From contig JAMXDE010000004.1 of NCBI GenBank assembly GCA_026770025.1, positions 186,001 through 250,000 of the forward strand: a stretch of DNA of 64,000 nucleotides, in the 5' to 3' direction. The first letter of the stretch is position 1; the number at the start of each line of letters is the position of its first letter. The notes under the pieces are model-generated. The model was not told the origin of the DNA, searched no databases, and worked only from the letters and a program-made list of their open reading frames with translations. The position numbers were made by a program, and so were the translations under genes. Source of the DNA: Craspedostauros australis. Lineage: Eukaryota > Bacillariophyta > Bacillariophyceae > Mastogloiales > Achnanthaceae. Shown here one piece after another: positions 23,465-32,701 of the stretch.

Positions 23465-26400
23465 ATGGATACCGTGAATGCGACGTACGGAATGGGTGCC
23501 GCCAACAACCAGACCAACCGCAACAACAGGCCCAACAACCTGCAAGGCAGCGACAGCGGAGGGCAGAAGACACGCGCGGAGAACATGAGCACCGATTCGC
23601 TGAGCACAACGACGACCAACAACAGCCGCAATCCATCGTCGACGCCCATGGTCCTGCGCCATCTGAGCTTCGAGGCTGACATCCTCCAGGAGGACCAGGA
23701 CGAGGCAAGCCGAGACAGGGCGGAGGACTTCGCGGAACGCAGGGATTCCTTCACGGAGCAGCACATGATCGAGTACACCAGTCCCGATGATCTCGACATT
23801 GCCGAGGACGAGCCTCCCGCACCCACCATCTCCTTCGCCTCCGCCCCGCCCCAGCCTTCCGCGGTCGGATCGGGCCTTCTTCCATCCTTCCTGCCTCCGC
23901 AACGGCAAGCCCGCGCGAAGAGACTCCAGGGCGTGCTGTGGAAACGACGCGATGTCTTCACCGCGCAGTGGAGACCGCGGTGGTTCGTGCTGCATCCAAG
24001 GCAGGGCATCCTCACGTACTACCTGCTCACGAATCCCCTCTCCGCCGCATCGGGCGCATCCACCCCCACCTCGGCCCGATCATCGTCGATGCCGAACGAG
24101 ATGGATTTCTCACCGCTGCCGCCACCGTCGTCTTCCTTTGCCTCCAACCGAAGACGAACGCTGTCCGAATCATCCAACTTTTCCGAGAACACTGTGGATT
24201 ACGACGTCGTGCCGCGTGGAACCATAGTGCTGCGACCTGCCGCCGGTGCCTGTCGCGTTCGCGTCAACAAGGTCCTCACGCGTCCATCGGAGGATCTCTA
24301 CGCGTTCACCATCACCACGCCTTCGCCTGGTTCCAAGTCCATCCATCTGGCCGCCAGGACCACCGAGTCGCGGGACAACTGGATGAATACCATCGAGCTG
24401 GTGTGCAAACGAGGAACAGCCGTCGGCAACAACAACAACAACGCTGGTGTGACGGCTTCCAGCACCAGCAACGATGGCATCGCGGGCGTCAATACCGAAA
24501 GTACGTCGCAAGCCCTAAACTCATCAACGACAGCTGCGGCTGCAGCAGCTGCACCGGCAGTGCCAGCTGCGGCATCCTTGCCCTCATCACAACCGGGAGA
24601 TAGAATCGAACTCAAGCCTCGAGCCAATTTGATGCTGCCCACGATCGCTTCGACTCCACCTCGCGAAGCAGCGCAATCGCAGGATCCGCCAGCGCAACAG
24701 CAAGACCACGACGCAGGCACCGCTGGTGGTCAAGCCAACGCGCTGCGACAACGGCCCACGGCATCTGTCAATACGTACAAAAGCCAATCCACGCAAGACG
24801 TCATGCACGGCGTGCCAGGCAAGCTCGTCACCAAGATCGAGGATCTGCTCACCACCTTCCTTCCCATGTGCACCATCCATGATGATTCGGCAACGGAATG
24901 GACGACCCTGTTCGAAAGCGACGGTGTCGAGCACGGCGTCTCCGCCTACACGAGGGACATGCCGGGAAGACCTGGCATGCAACTGCTCAAATCGCAAGCG
25001 TTCCTCCCCCACTCGGCGCGACAGCTTGCCATGCTTCTCCTCAACCCCACAAAGCGACGCACCCTGGAGCCCAACATACGCTACACGGAGCGCTCGCACG
25101 TCTACAACGCCAACACGGTCCTCGACTACTACGCCTACCATGCGGTGTGGCCAACCAGCGCGCGGGATTTCGCCGTCGCGCTGCATTGGCAGGTCCTCTC
25201 CAAATCGCAATCCGCCTTGCGATCGGCAAACGACAGCAACGAGGACTCGGCGATCGTCATCGTCGCGTGTTCCTACCCGGACGAGTACGACAAGGCCCCA
25301 TCGCCACCGAATCACGTGCGAGGTGATCTCCTCATCAGCCTCTACCTGCTGGAACCAGGTCCGCAAGACCCGCAGGATGAAGGACCGACATGCCAGCTGA
25401 CGCGCTTGCTGTGCTACGACTTGTGCGGCAGCATCCCCAAACGGCTCATCAAGACCATCCTGGTGCAGCAGGCATACATGCCCAACAACCTCAACCTGTT
25501 CCTGTATTCCACGCCGGACGCGACCGAGTTAGACAATCCGTTCGATCGTGTCACGCCCCAGCAACTGCGCAAGGATGTCAAACGACACATCTTGCAAGAA
25601 TACAACGAACTGCTGGTCACTCCGCCCAAGAGACGCAAGCGAATCAGCTTCGCATCGGACGCACCGCAAATGCCGGATGCCGCTGATCGTGGAGATGCTG
25701 ACGTTGATGTGGATGCATCGCTGCAGAATTCGCAGCAGCCAACACGTCGATCATCATCTTCATCCACGGAACAGGCTGCGAACAGTGCAGCTGCAGTTGG
25801 CATGAATGGTGACGCAGCTCCGTCCACCACAGCAACGATATCGTCAAGGGATATCAGCCTGCCATCCAGCCAAGCCGAGGAAGGAACAAGCTCTTCAAGC
25901 CTGATGATCATCATGGCGCTGGTGCTGACATCGTTGCTTGCCTACTGCGCGATCCAGCTCGATGTGTTCACATCGGTCGGCGTTGGAGCATTGCCCCAAG
26001 AAGTCTACCTGCTCGCAGCAGTTATCATCTCATCCATCATCACTCTGGGCGTCACTCAAATCACGAGCAACGAGATCGTGGCGGTCCTTGCCCTCCCCTT
26101 TTTCATGTACTACATTGGGCGAACCGCCATGCGTGCTGTCACAGTGACCTGGCCTCCAGTGAACACGTTCCTCGTCCCTCCCTACGACCTCCTGTTCGTG
26201 ATGACGGCTTTACTGGCAATCCGACGCATATACAAATTGACGCTGGGAGCGGAAGTGAGATCCTCGTCCCAGACGCCATCAGGTCACCCACAGATCGAAT
26301 CCTGCACGTTCACTCTCTCCACGACTACAAGGAACGGCAACATGGAGGATGCTGTGGTCGACGACATCGAAGTTATCGAGCCTATGAATGTGGAAGCAAC

Positions 26401-26845
26401 TCACCGCATCAACGTTATCGGATCATTCATTGCTCAGATCATTGGAGAGAAGGAGGAGTACCGAGCACTACTGGCACAGCACGTGCAGAGTTCGTGGTTT
26501 GGCGTCGATGGATACTTCATCCCCAACGATATCTACGCCGGCATCATGACATCATCGACCGGGACGTCCACCGTGCCGCTTTCGTTTCTGGAAGCGAACG
26601 TTCTGAGTTGCGAGAGCATGGATGCGGCGGCTGTGACTCCCAGCATCATGTTGGTGCAACTTCATCCGAGCGCTACTTCCAAATTGAGCGACTTGCGCTT
26701 TGGGGAGGCCGTGCCGCTGACAGTTGTGGCGAAGGGAGATGGGTCGATTGAAATTCGCATCCAACAACCAACGATGGCGCTTCAATTATGCGAGAAGTTC
26801 GTGGAGGATCTGCAGAAGGCCATCGACAGTGGAAGGCGTGAATAA
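23465..26845 (+). CDS. PH-START domain membrane protein
   Basis: A single-exon gene of 1126 residues. The ATG at 23465 lies in a strong context (CCACCATGG); the frame stays open upstream but without another ATG. Residues about 150-315 form a PH domain (LQGVLWKRRD, QWRPRWFVLHPRQGILTYY, then a Ser-rich insert, YAFTITTP, SRDNWMNTIEL), expected to bind phosphoinositides. Residues about 450-680 form a START lipid-transfer domain (EWTTLFESDGVEHGVSAYTR, SARDFAVALHW, RGDLLISLYLLEP, IPKRLIKTILVQQ). Residues about 810-925 hold several hydrophobic helices (LMIIMALVLTSLLAYCAI, EVYLLAAVIISSIITLGV). The C-terminal 200 residues are of unknown fold. The architecture suggests a membrane-anchored lipid sensor or transfer protein at a contact site, comparable to plant PH-START (EDR2-like) proteins. 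Low-complexity Ala/Asn/Ser linkers separate the domains. Confidence 0.85.
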   Translation: MDTVNATYGMGAANNQTNRNNRPNNLQGSDSGGQKTRAENMSTDSLSTTTTNNSRNPSSTPMVLRHLSFEADILQEDQDEASRDRAEDFAERRDSFTEQHMIEYTSPDDLDIAEDEPPAPTISFASAPPQPSAVGSGLLPSFLPPQRQARAKRLQGVLWKRRDVFTAQWRPRWFVLHPRQGILTYYLLTNPLSAASGASTPTSARSSSMPNEMDFSPLPPPSSSFASNRRRTLSESSNFSENTVDYDVVPRGTIVLRPAAGACRVRVNKVLTRPSEDLYAFTITTPSPGSKSIHLAARTTESRDNWMNTIELVCKRGTAVGNNNNNAGVTASSTSNDGIAGVNTESTSQALNSSTTAAAAAAAPAVPAAASLPSSQPGDRIELKPRANLMLPTIASTPPREAAQSQDPPAQQQDHDAGTAGGQANALRQRPTASVNTYKSQSTQDVMHGVPGKLVTKIEDLLTTFLPMCTIHDDSATEWTTLFESDGVEHGVSAYTRDMPGRPGMQLLKSQAFLPHSARQLAMLLLNPTKRRTLEPNIRYTERSHVYNANTVLDYYAYHAVWPTSARDFAVALHWQVLSKSQSALRSANDSNEDSAIVIVACSYPDEYDKAPSPPNHVRGDLLISLYLLEPGPQDPQDEGPTCQLTRLLCYDLCGSIPKRLIKTILVQQAYMPNNLNLFLYSTPDATELDNPFDRVTPQQLRKDVKRHILQEYNELLVTPPKRRKRISFASDAPQMPDAADRGDADVDVDASLQNSQQPTRRSSSSSTEQAANSAAAVGMNGDAAPSTTATISSRDISLPSSQAEEGTSSSSLMIIMALVLTSLLAYCAIQLDVFTSVGVGALPQEVYLLAAVIISSIITLGVTQITSNEIVAVLALPFFMYYIGRTAMRAVTVTWPPVNTFLVPPYDLLFVMTALLAIRRIYKLTLGAEVRSSSQTPSGHPQIESCTFTLSTTTRNGNMEDAVVDDIEVIEPMNVEATHRINVIGSFIAQIIGEKEEYRALLAQHVQSSWFGVDGYFIPNDIYAGIMTSSTGTSTVPLSFLEANVLSCESMDAAAVTPSIMLVQLHPSATSKLSDLRFGEAVPLTVVAKGDGSIEIRIQQPTMALQLCEKFVEDLQKAIDSGRRE

Positions 26846-27773
26846 CGCCCAGCGAGAGAGAGCGAGAGTCGAAGGGAAATGGAAGTATTGCTCATGCAGT
26901 TTATAACATTCCATGCAGTGAGCCCATCTTCACTTCGCGTCGCCAAACCACACTCAGATACCCACAGCCCGCGAGCGCAGATAGGGATCCGCGAAGAGTA
27001 GGTCTCGTCACTCCGGTAGTCACCCGGCTCTCGATTATTTGTGGTTGAGTTCCTCATGAGGTTGCCAAAATGACGCCTGTCGTTCCCTTTTTCACATTTG
27101 ACGTTTGCATTTGGGCAAGAAATCCTCTGCAGAAAATGTCGAAGTCAGGAACTGTGAGTTCCTTGGTTTTGGCGCCAACGAGTGCGCGTATCTTCTCGCC
27201 ATCGTCTTCCATCACAGATCGAAGTCGCGCCACCCTTCGAGGAGGTGGGTCGAATCCGTCTTTGCAGAAGGGGCCATCGGAATCCACGATCGACAAGGAA
27301 GAGCGTGTGGCGCTGAAGTGGGCAATTCAGATCTGTTCCATCCCACTTCTGGCGACGCCACTTCGCGCCACGCAAGGCCCCCAAGGAAGACTTCTCTGTT
27401 GTGCCCAAGATTTCGCCCACCATTCGCACATTGATTCGTGGAAGGAGCTCAGATCCTCTGGATTGAGAAGTGGAGCACATTGCATCCGCATCCTGATTGC
27501 TTTGGATGTCGAGAGAAGAGGCAGAGTGCGCCACGAGAACAGATGCAGACGCGCACTCTCGACTCATCCCCGCACACTTGCAACACAACACTGCGGGTTC
27601 GGAAACTCAAGAGCCGTCTTGAGATTTGATCTCATAATCGCATCACCTGCGACGAAAGCATCGGAACGCGAAACGAGGAAACCAGAAAGCACGCTGGGAT
27701 CCAACCAAGACAAATCACATCTGATCCCAAGACAACGTCGTTTTCATTCCACACACGCCTCTCCACCTCAAGG
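26846..27773. other. Intergenic region with no assignable gene
   Basis: About 930 bp. Overlapping frames on both strands (27070-27822 plus; 27145-27591 and 27054-27296 minus) lack motifs and contradict each other. The last part is the 5' leader of the secreted-protein gene. Confidence 0.4.
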
Positions 27774-28787
27774 ATGCTACTCTTTCAACTTGCTTCCCAC
27801 CTCCTCCCCGTTGTCTTGCTGACATCGCCGGCCTTGTGCGCGGAAGCGACAAAGCCCGCCGACGCCCGTGGCCATGTCATCCACAAAGGCCCTGTCATCA
27901 CATCCGGCTCTGAAGAGCCTTTCCCGTACACCTACAAGTTCCGCAACATGCAGCAGCTGATTCTTCCGTGTGACGGCATTGGCAAGTGCGATGCACCAAT
28001 CTCAGACATCATCGCTCCTTTCGAACGTGAACTGTTCCTTAACGTCGATGTCGAGCTTCGGCGCTTGCTGAATGATTTGTTGTTTGATGGCTACACCATG
28101 TATGGCGAGGTCTTCAGCTGCTTCGACCAGAGCCCAGTCGCGGGCTCTTCCCCAGATAAGCACATGTCCGATCGCTCCTTCGTTGACGCAGGATCAGCAA
28201 AACGCGGTCTTGGTGAGCTTGGGGAGGTCTTGGCATGCGCGAACGAACTTTTCACGATGGATCTTCACTTTCAAAAAGACCCCTCTCCAGACAAAATTGA
28301 AGACTTGCGTGATATACTCGAGCAGGTAGTCGATCATGCCACGACCACGACCTTGGATGACAATCCGTCATTGAGGATTCCATTCTCATTCTTTGGCAAC
28401 TTCCTGTACCTCGGGTTCGAGTTGAGTATCGAGGCGCCGAGCGAAAAGACCCGAGATGGCACCCCAGTGCTCGACCTGTTCAGGCGCGAAATCTCCGACT
28501 TTCTCCATCGAGAGGTCCTTGCGGCATCGCATGGGTCGTCTCACGTGGAGACGCAAGGTGAAATCAAGTGCAATAATTACGGCCGCGAGTGTGATGGATT
28601 GGTGGCTGTCAAGTTATGGATATTCATGGACGCATCCACTGCGGGCATCATCGATGGACTCTACAGAACCGTGGCGATGTTCGGATCTGATAACAGTATT
28701 TTCATCGAATGGCGGGGTCCTCCCTATGATTTGGACCCTGCCGATAATCCGTCCGATGACGATGCTGATGGTGACTTGGAAATGTGA
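27774..28787 (+). CDS. Secreted protein of unknown function
   Basis: A single-exon gene of 337 residues. The first 23 residues are a textbook signal peptide (LLFQLASHLLPVVLLTSPALCA), so the product enters the secretory pathway. The mature part contains spaced Cys residues (PCDGIGKCDAP, FSCFDQ, VLACANE, EIKCNNYGRECDG), which could form disulfides, and an acidic C-terminus (PADNPSDDDADGDLEM). There is no further membrane segment and no ER retention signal. I do not recognise the family. The frame is clean, starts right after an AAGG context, and is followed by a convergent gene 450 bp away. Confidence 0.75.
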   Translation: MLLFQLASHLLPVVLLTSPALCAEATKPADARGHVIHKGPVITSGSEEPFPYTYKFRNMQQLILPCDGIGKCDAPISDIIAPFERELFLNVDVELRRLLNDLLFDGYTMYGEVFSCFDQSPVAGSSPDKHMSDRSFVDAGSAKRGLGELGEVLACANELFTMDLHFQKDPSPDKIEDLRDILEQVVDHATTTTLDDNPSLRIPFSFFGNFLYLGFELSIEAPSEKTRDGTPVLDLFRREISDFLHREVLAASHGSSHVETQGEIKCNNYGRECDGLVAVKLWIFMDASTAGIIDGLYRTVAMFGSDNSIFIEWRGPPYDLDPADNPSDDDADGDLEM

Positions 28788-29240
28788 GCAGGGCGTCGCT
28801 TTCTCATTACGAGCAGGCCCTCGGCACCCGTCCAAGCCCAGAAGGACCGCCAGGGCAGGCCGCTGCCGCAGGGACATATGGTACCCACACCCAAACCAGA
28901 AGAAATCCGGTAGGACGCAGATGCCGGCATCGTAGAGGAGAGCCAAGTGGAGTACTCCACTCTAATTGGTTCTATGACTGCCATTAATACTAAGTATAAT
29001 ACATGAATACACATTCAATTATTTCCTCTGATTCAGTAGCAGCGTGTCCTCCACTCGAAGAGTGGAAATGCGCGCACCTCGCTTGAGACGAAGCCGCTGC
29101 TGCACATGCGTATTTGAAGCAATGGTTGAAGTCTGGCATGGCACGACACAGTATGGCACGGTTGGCCCAATATACAACGATGCACCATACAGGGGCAGTG
29201 CCAACGATGCCGCTTGCTGCACTCTGCTCTACACTCTGCC
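28788..29240. other. Convergent intergenic region with two inverted repeats
   Basis: The space between the secreted-protein gene (plus) and the MAPR gene (minus). It holds a 16-bp perfect palindrome, AGTGGAGTACTCCACT (28946-28961), nested in an outer CCAA/TTGG pair, and a 7-bp hairpin TCCACTC-gaa-GAGTGGA (29050-29066). The stems may influence 3'-end formation of either transcript; that is inference. Confidence 0.6.
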
Positions 29241-30068
29241 CTAATCTTGCGACTGCACAGTCTCCTCTTCCTTCTGCTCCTGCTGTTCCTGCTCCTGTCC
29301 CTGTTGCTGATCGCTGCTGTCGGCCATGTCTGCCATTTCCGCCTGCCTCAGAGCTTCTGTGTCTGGTGTGTTTGGAGGAGGAGTTGCCGCCTCTTCGTTT
29401 TCAGTTTCATTTCCTTGCCCATCGTGATTGTCGGTCTCATTGCTGTCTCCGGACATGCCATCCTCAGTTGCCGCGCCAGCATTGGGCTGCTGCTGCTGGG
29501 CCTCGTCATCCATCTGGTCTAATATCGCGTCGACGGGATCATCGACGAGGTATCCAACAAAGGTGTACTTGTCGTGCGTCTCGTACATTTCCAACCATCT
29601 GAGTATCTCCTTGTGCTCCTTCTCTGTCAAACCGGTTGTGTCCGACGAGACGCATTCCAGCTTGGTGCATCCCGTCGCGAAGGCCCTCGTGGCGTCCGTC
29701 CCCGTGAACAGATGGTAGTGCTTGTCGGGACCGTAGAACTTGGATCCCTGCGTGACATCGTAGATGCGTCCCTCGATGCTGAGATAGATGGGCCGTCCCT
29801 CTTCCTGTCCGCGGTAGTACTGCAGCTCCTCCCTCGTCATGGTGATGGCGTCGGCGTCGTCCATGCTGTGGATGTCCAGGAGCTCCTCCTGACCCAGCAG
29901 CATGGGCATCAGCGCGTGCTGATTGTCGCCGTAGAGACGCTTGCGGGCCTTGCTGCGGGCGACGTCTCGGAAGAAGCGCATCATGACGGTGTTGATGTCC
30001 ACGTACTGCGTCACCAGGATGCTCGTGATGCCCACGACGCCGGACAATGCGAGGAGGTAGTGCGGCAT
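29241..30068 (-). CDS. MAPR-family cytochrome b5-like heme protein
   Basis: 275 residues on the minus strand, starting MPHYLLALSGVVG. The N-terminal hydrophobic stretch (about residues 3-22) is a membrane anchor. Residues about 80-180 are a cytochrome b5-like domain of the membrane-associated progesterone receptor / neuferricin type: EELQYYRG, IYLSIEGRIYDVTQGSKFYG, then KHYHLFTGTDATRAFATGC. In this family heme is held by Tyr residues rather than the His pair of true cytochrome b5, and the YGP motif fits that. The C-terminal 90 residues are Gln/Glu rich and disordered. Relatives work in ER membranes with P450s, sterol enzymes or heme trafficking. The frame stays open upstream to 30719, but that part has low protein character, so I use the ATG at 30068. 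Confidence 0.85.
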   Translation of the reverse strand: MPHYLLALSGVVGITSILVTQYVDINTVMMRFFRDVARSKARKRLYGDNQHALMPMLLGQEELLDIHSMDDADAITMTREELQYYRGQEEGRPIYLSIEGRIYDVTQGSKFYGPDKHYHLFTGTDATRAFATGCTKLECVSSDTTGLTEKEHKEILRWLEMYETHDKYTFVGYLVDDPVDAILDQMDDEAQQQQPNAGAATEDGMSGDSNETDNHDGQGNETENEEAATPPPNTPDTEALRQAEMADMADSSDQQQGQEQEQQEQKEEETVQSQD

Positions 30069-30813
30069 GGTTGGATGGTATTGTAGTCGTATTTGCTGTA
30101 CTAGTAACAATAATATGTTCCGCACTATGCCGGATGTGGGTATGTGCGTATGTGCTGTTGTGAATGATTGTGATGATAGACGATGGCTGTGGACTTGTGT
30201 GTTGATGTTCCAACTGTGGATCGCATCCTTTCGGCGGAGGGAGGGGGACATGGATGCCTCGTTGTTCCCCTCCTTGTGTTGCCGCGATGACCCACCACTG
30301 TTCTCCTTTTTGCGTGGTGGAATCATCTCTTCGCGTTTCGGCATTGTTCGCTTGCACAAGTTGTCAAAACAAGACTTCTTGGAGGGCCGTATCACGATTC
30401 CGTCAATCGTGTCAACTCCGATCCCACATGCGAAACAACACTGCAAATAACGAGCCTCACTAAGTACCTTTTTCCACATCGTTCGACTCGATGGACCAAC
30501 CGCGGACAACTGGAAAAACGGAATCAGATGTTCTGGCGATGACGAAAGATTCCAAACACGCTCGGTGCCGCACTGCGCATCTCCATCCAACACGAGGAGC
30601 AACACGGAAAAGTTGTGGAGTGCTGATGCTCCTGCGTTTGTGCTTCTGTGATGGCAAGTTCCTGTTTCCTCACTGTCAGAAAGGAAGAGGGAGACGTGGT
30701 TGTGCCGAGCATAGATCATCGCATAGCACGTACTGGTAGAGTGACATTGCCTGCCGCAAAGCCACAGCCGTAGTCACAGGAACGACAACGATAGCGACAA
30801 CGATAGCCATAGC
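30069..30813. other. Divergent promoter region
   Basis: A 745-bp space between the divergently transcribed MAPR (minus) and LRR (plus) genes, presumably containing both promoters. No specific motif is assigned. Confidence 0.4.
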
Positions 30814-32469
30814 ATGCCACCAAACCAGGATCACCGTCGCACGAAGGTGCTTGTGCTGGATGTTCCGTGGAAAGATATCCCCAAGCAGCTCAAGGAGCAG
30901 GCGGAGATAGGCTACTACACTGGCTTTCACGTGCTGCAGGAGTCCCTCTCGTTGACGCTGTCGTCCTTGTCGGAGGAGTTGGGTGTGGCTTCTGCGAGTT
31001 CAGATGCCACCACCGGCAACAACAACGGCAACGACAGCATCCCTCCTCCAGCCTTCCTCGACGAACTCAGGAAGGTTCTGATGGAAACGAGAGATCAGTG
31101 GCAGCATGTCACCATCGAACGCTTGGGGCCGCACCTTCCGCAGATCATGGAATGCATCATGGACTCTCTCTACCATCACAACAAATTGGAATCGCTCTGC
31201 GTCATCCTGTCACCGCATCATTTGCAATCCTTCTGGCAAGCGACTGCGGCAAAGATAAACAGCAGCATCCACAGCAGCAGCAGTAGCATCCACAGCACTA
31301 ACAGCGACAAAAGTCATGATGTCAACAACGATGCTGATGCTGATTCCGATGCCTTCAACCCCAACGAATGGCAGCAGCGGTCGTTACGTGCAGTGTTCAA
31401 CCACATGTCCAGAGTATCCATCACAACAGCAACAACAGCATCTGCAAACTCGGTGCACCCATCGCTTCAGCAACTTACGTTGAAGTGCCGCATCGATGAC
31501 GCCACTATGGAGTGCATGGGACAAGCATTGGCCACCACATCGCAAGCGAGCGGACTTAAGCAACACGGCAGCGCCGAGAAAGACGCCAACACCAACATAC
31601 CCACAAGTACAACAAATGCAGATGCACCGCGGCTTGCGAAGTTGAGCTTGTACGGCTGCAACCTATCCAGCATCGCGCAGCTTGCGAAGGGGTTGCAGCA
31701 AAACAGCACCATCGAAACATTGGATATCTCATACTGCACGCTCAACGACCAGAGCATCGCGACCATCACGGAAGCCATTATCGATCATCCGACGATCCGG
31801 CATTTGGACATTAGCGGCAATTACTGCCGCGATTTATCCATGCAGGCATTTCAAAGATGCTCCTTCCACTCCCTCAACCTCACCAATCAGCATCCGTCGG
31901 GACATTACAGGTACTGCACGAAACCGTTTCGAATCGCACCCCTCTTTGCATGCGACACGACGTCGCCGCGCCTCTTCTCCAGCCTCCAAATCCTCGATCT
32001 GTCGTTCAACAACCTCAACGATGAGGATATGCAGGAGCTCTTCGATGGCCTGCGCGACACAACGTTGCGAGATCTGAACCTGATGAAGAACAGCATCACG
32101 GACGCCGGCGTCGTGCAAAGCATCGTGCCCAACCTCGCCAAACTCCAGAAGCTCTCGCTCATCAGCAACCGCGGCATCGGCGACGCAAGCGCGCAGGCCT
32201 TCCAGACGGCGCTGCAGGACAACACGAGCCTCTGCAATCTCAAGCTCCCGCGAGGCCTCGTGGGCATGGACGAGATCCAGTACTACCTGGCGTTGAATTC
32301 GGCGGGACGTCACATCATCACGGAACGCAAGGAACTGCCGCTGTCCGTGTGGCCGCATGTCCTCGAACGTTCCAATGAACTGCTGTACCAGTCGACGTGG
32401 CTGTCGACCGTTCGCGTCGATGTCCTCTATTACCTTCTCCACAACAGTCCTGTTCTGTTTCAGAAGTAA
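30814..32469 (+). CDS. Leucine-rich repeat protein (ribonuclease-inhibitor type)
   Basis: A single-exon gene of 551 residues. After a 100-residue leader and low-complexity Ser/Asn/Asp tracts, repeats run from about residue 205 to 485: LAKLSLYGCNL, IETLDISYCTLND, IRHLDISGNYC, LQILDLSFNNLNDEDMQEL, LRDLNLMKNSITDAGV, LQKLSLISNRGIGDASA. The spacing is that of RNI-type LRRs (about 28 residues), which act as protein-binding scaffolds. The C-terminus (IQYYLALNSAGRHIITE, LPLSVWPHVLERS, DVLYYLLHNSPVL) is the conserved cap seen in a large diatom LRR family. There is no signal peptide or membrane segment, so it is probably cytosolic or nuclear. The partner is unknown. Confidence 0.85.
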   Translation: MPPNQDHRRTKVLVLDVPWKDIPKQLKEQAEIGYYTGFHVLQESLSLTLSSLSEELGVASASSDATTGNNNGNDSIPPPAFLDELRKVLMETRDQWQHVTIERLGPHLPQIMECIMDSLYHHNKLESLCVILSPHHLQSFWQATAAKINSSIHSSSSSIHSTNSDKSHDVNNDADADSDAFNPNEWQQRSLRAVFNHMSRVSITTATTASANSVHPSLQQLTLKCRIDDATMECMGQALATTSQASGLKQHGSAEKDANTNIPTSTTNADAPRLAKLSLYGCNLSSIAQLAKGLQQNSTIETLDISYCTLNDQSIATITEAIIDHPTIRHLDISGNYCRDLSMQAFQRCSFHSLNLTNQHPSGHYRYCTKPFRIAPLFACDTTSPRLFSSLQILDLSFNNLNDEDMQELFDGLRDTTLRDLNLMKNSITDAGVVQSIVPNLAKLQKLSLISNRGIGDASAQAFQTALQDNTSLCNLKLPRGLVGMDEIQYYLALNSAGRHIITERKELPLSVWPHVLERSNELLYQSTWLSTVRVDVLYYLLHNSPVLFQK

Positions 32470-32701
32470 TCACTGAAAAATTATACACACTTTTCATACT
32501 TGTAATAGGACGGCAGCGTCCTTACTTGGACAATCGCTATGTTGCTCTATTTCAATTCTCTGCGACCATACACGCATGTGCGCACAAATGCAGTTAGGTG
32601 GTACCGATGCTACTCTCTCGTACAAGTGTTGATGGCATCGCTGCACTCCTGTTTGCGTCCACTCCGCTCCACTCGACTCTGCCGCATCGCTTCATAGCAC
32701 T

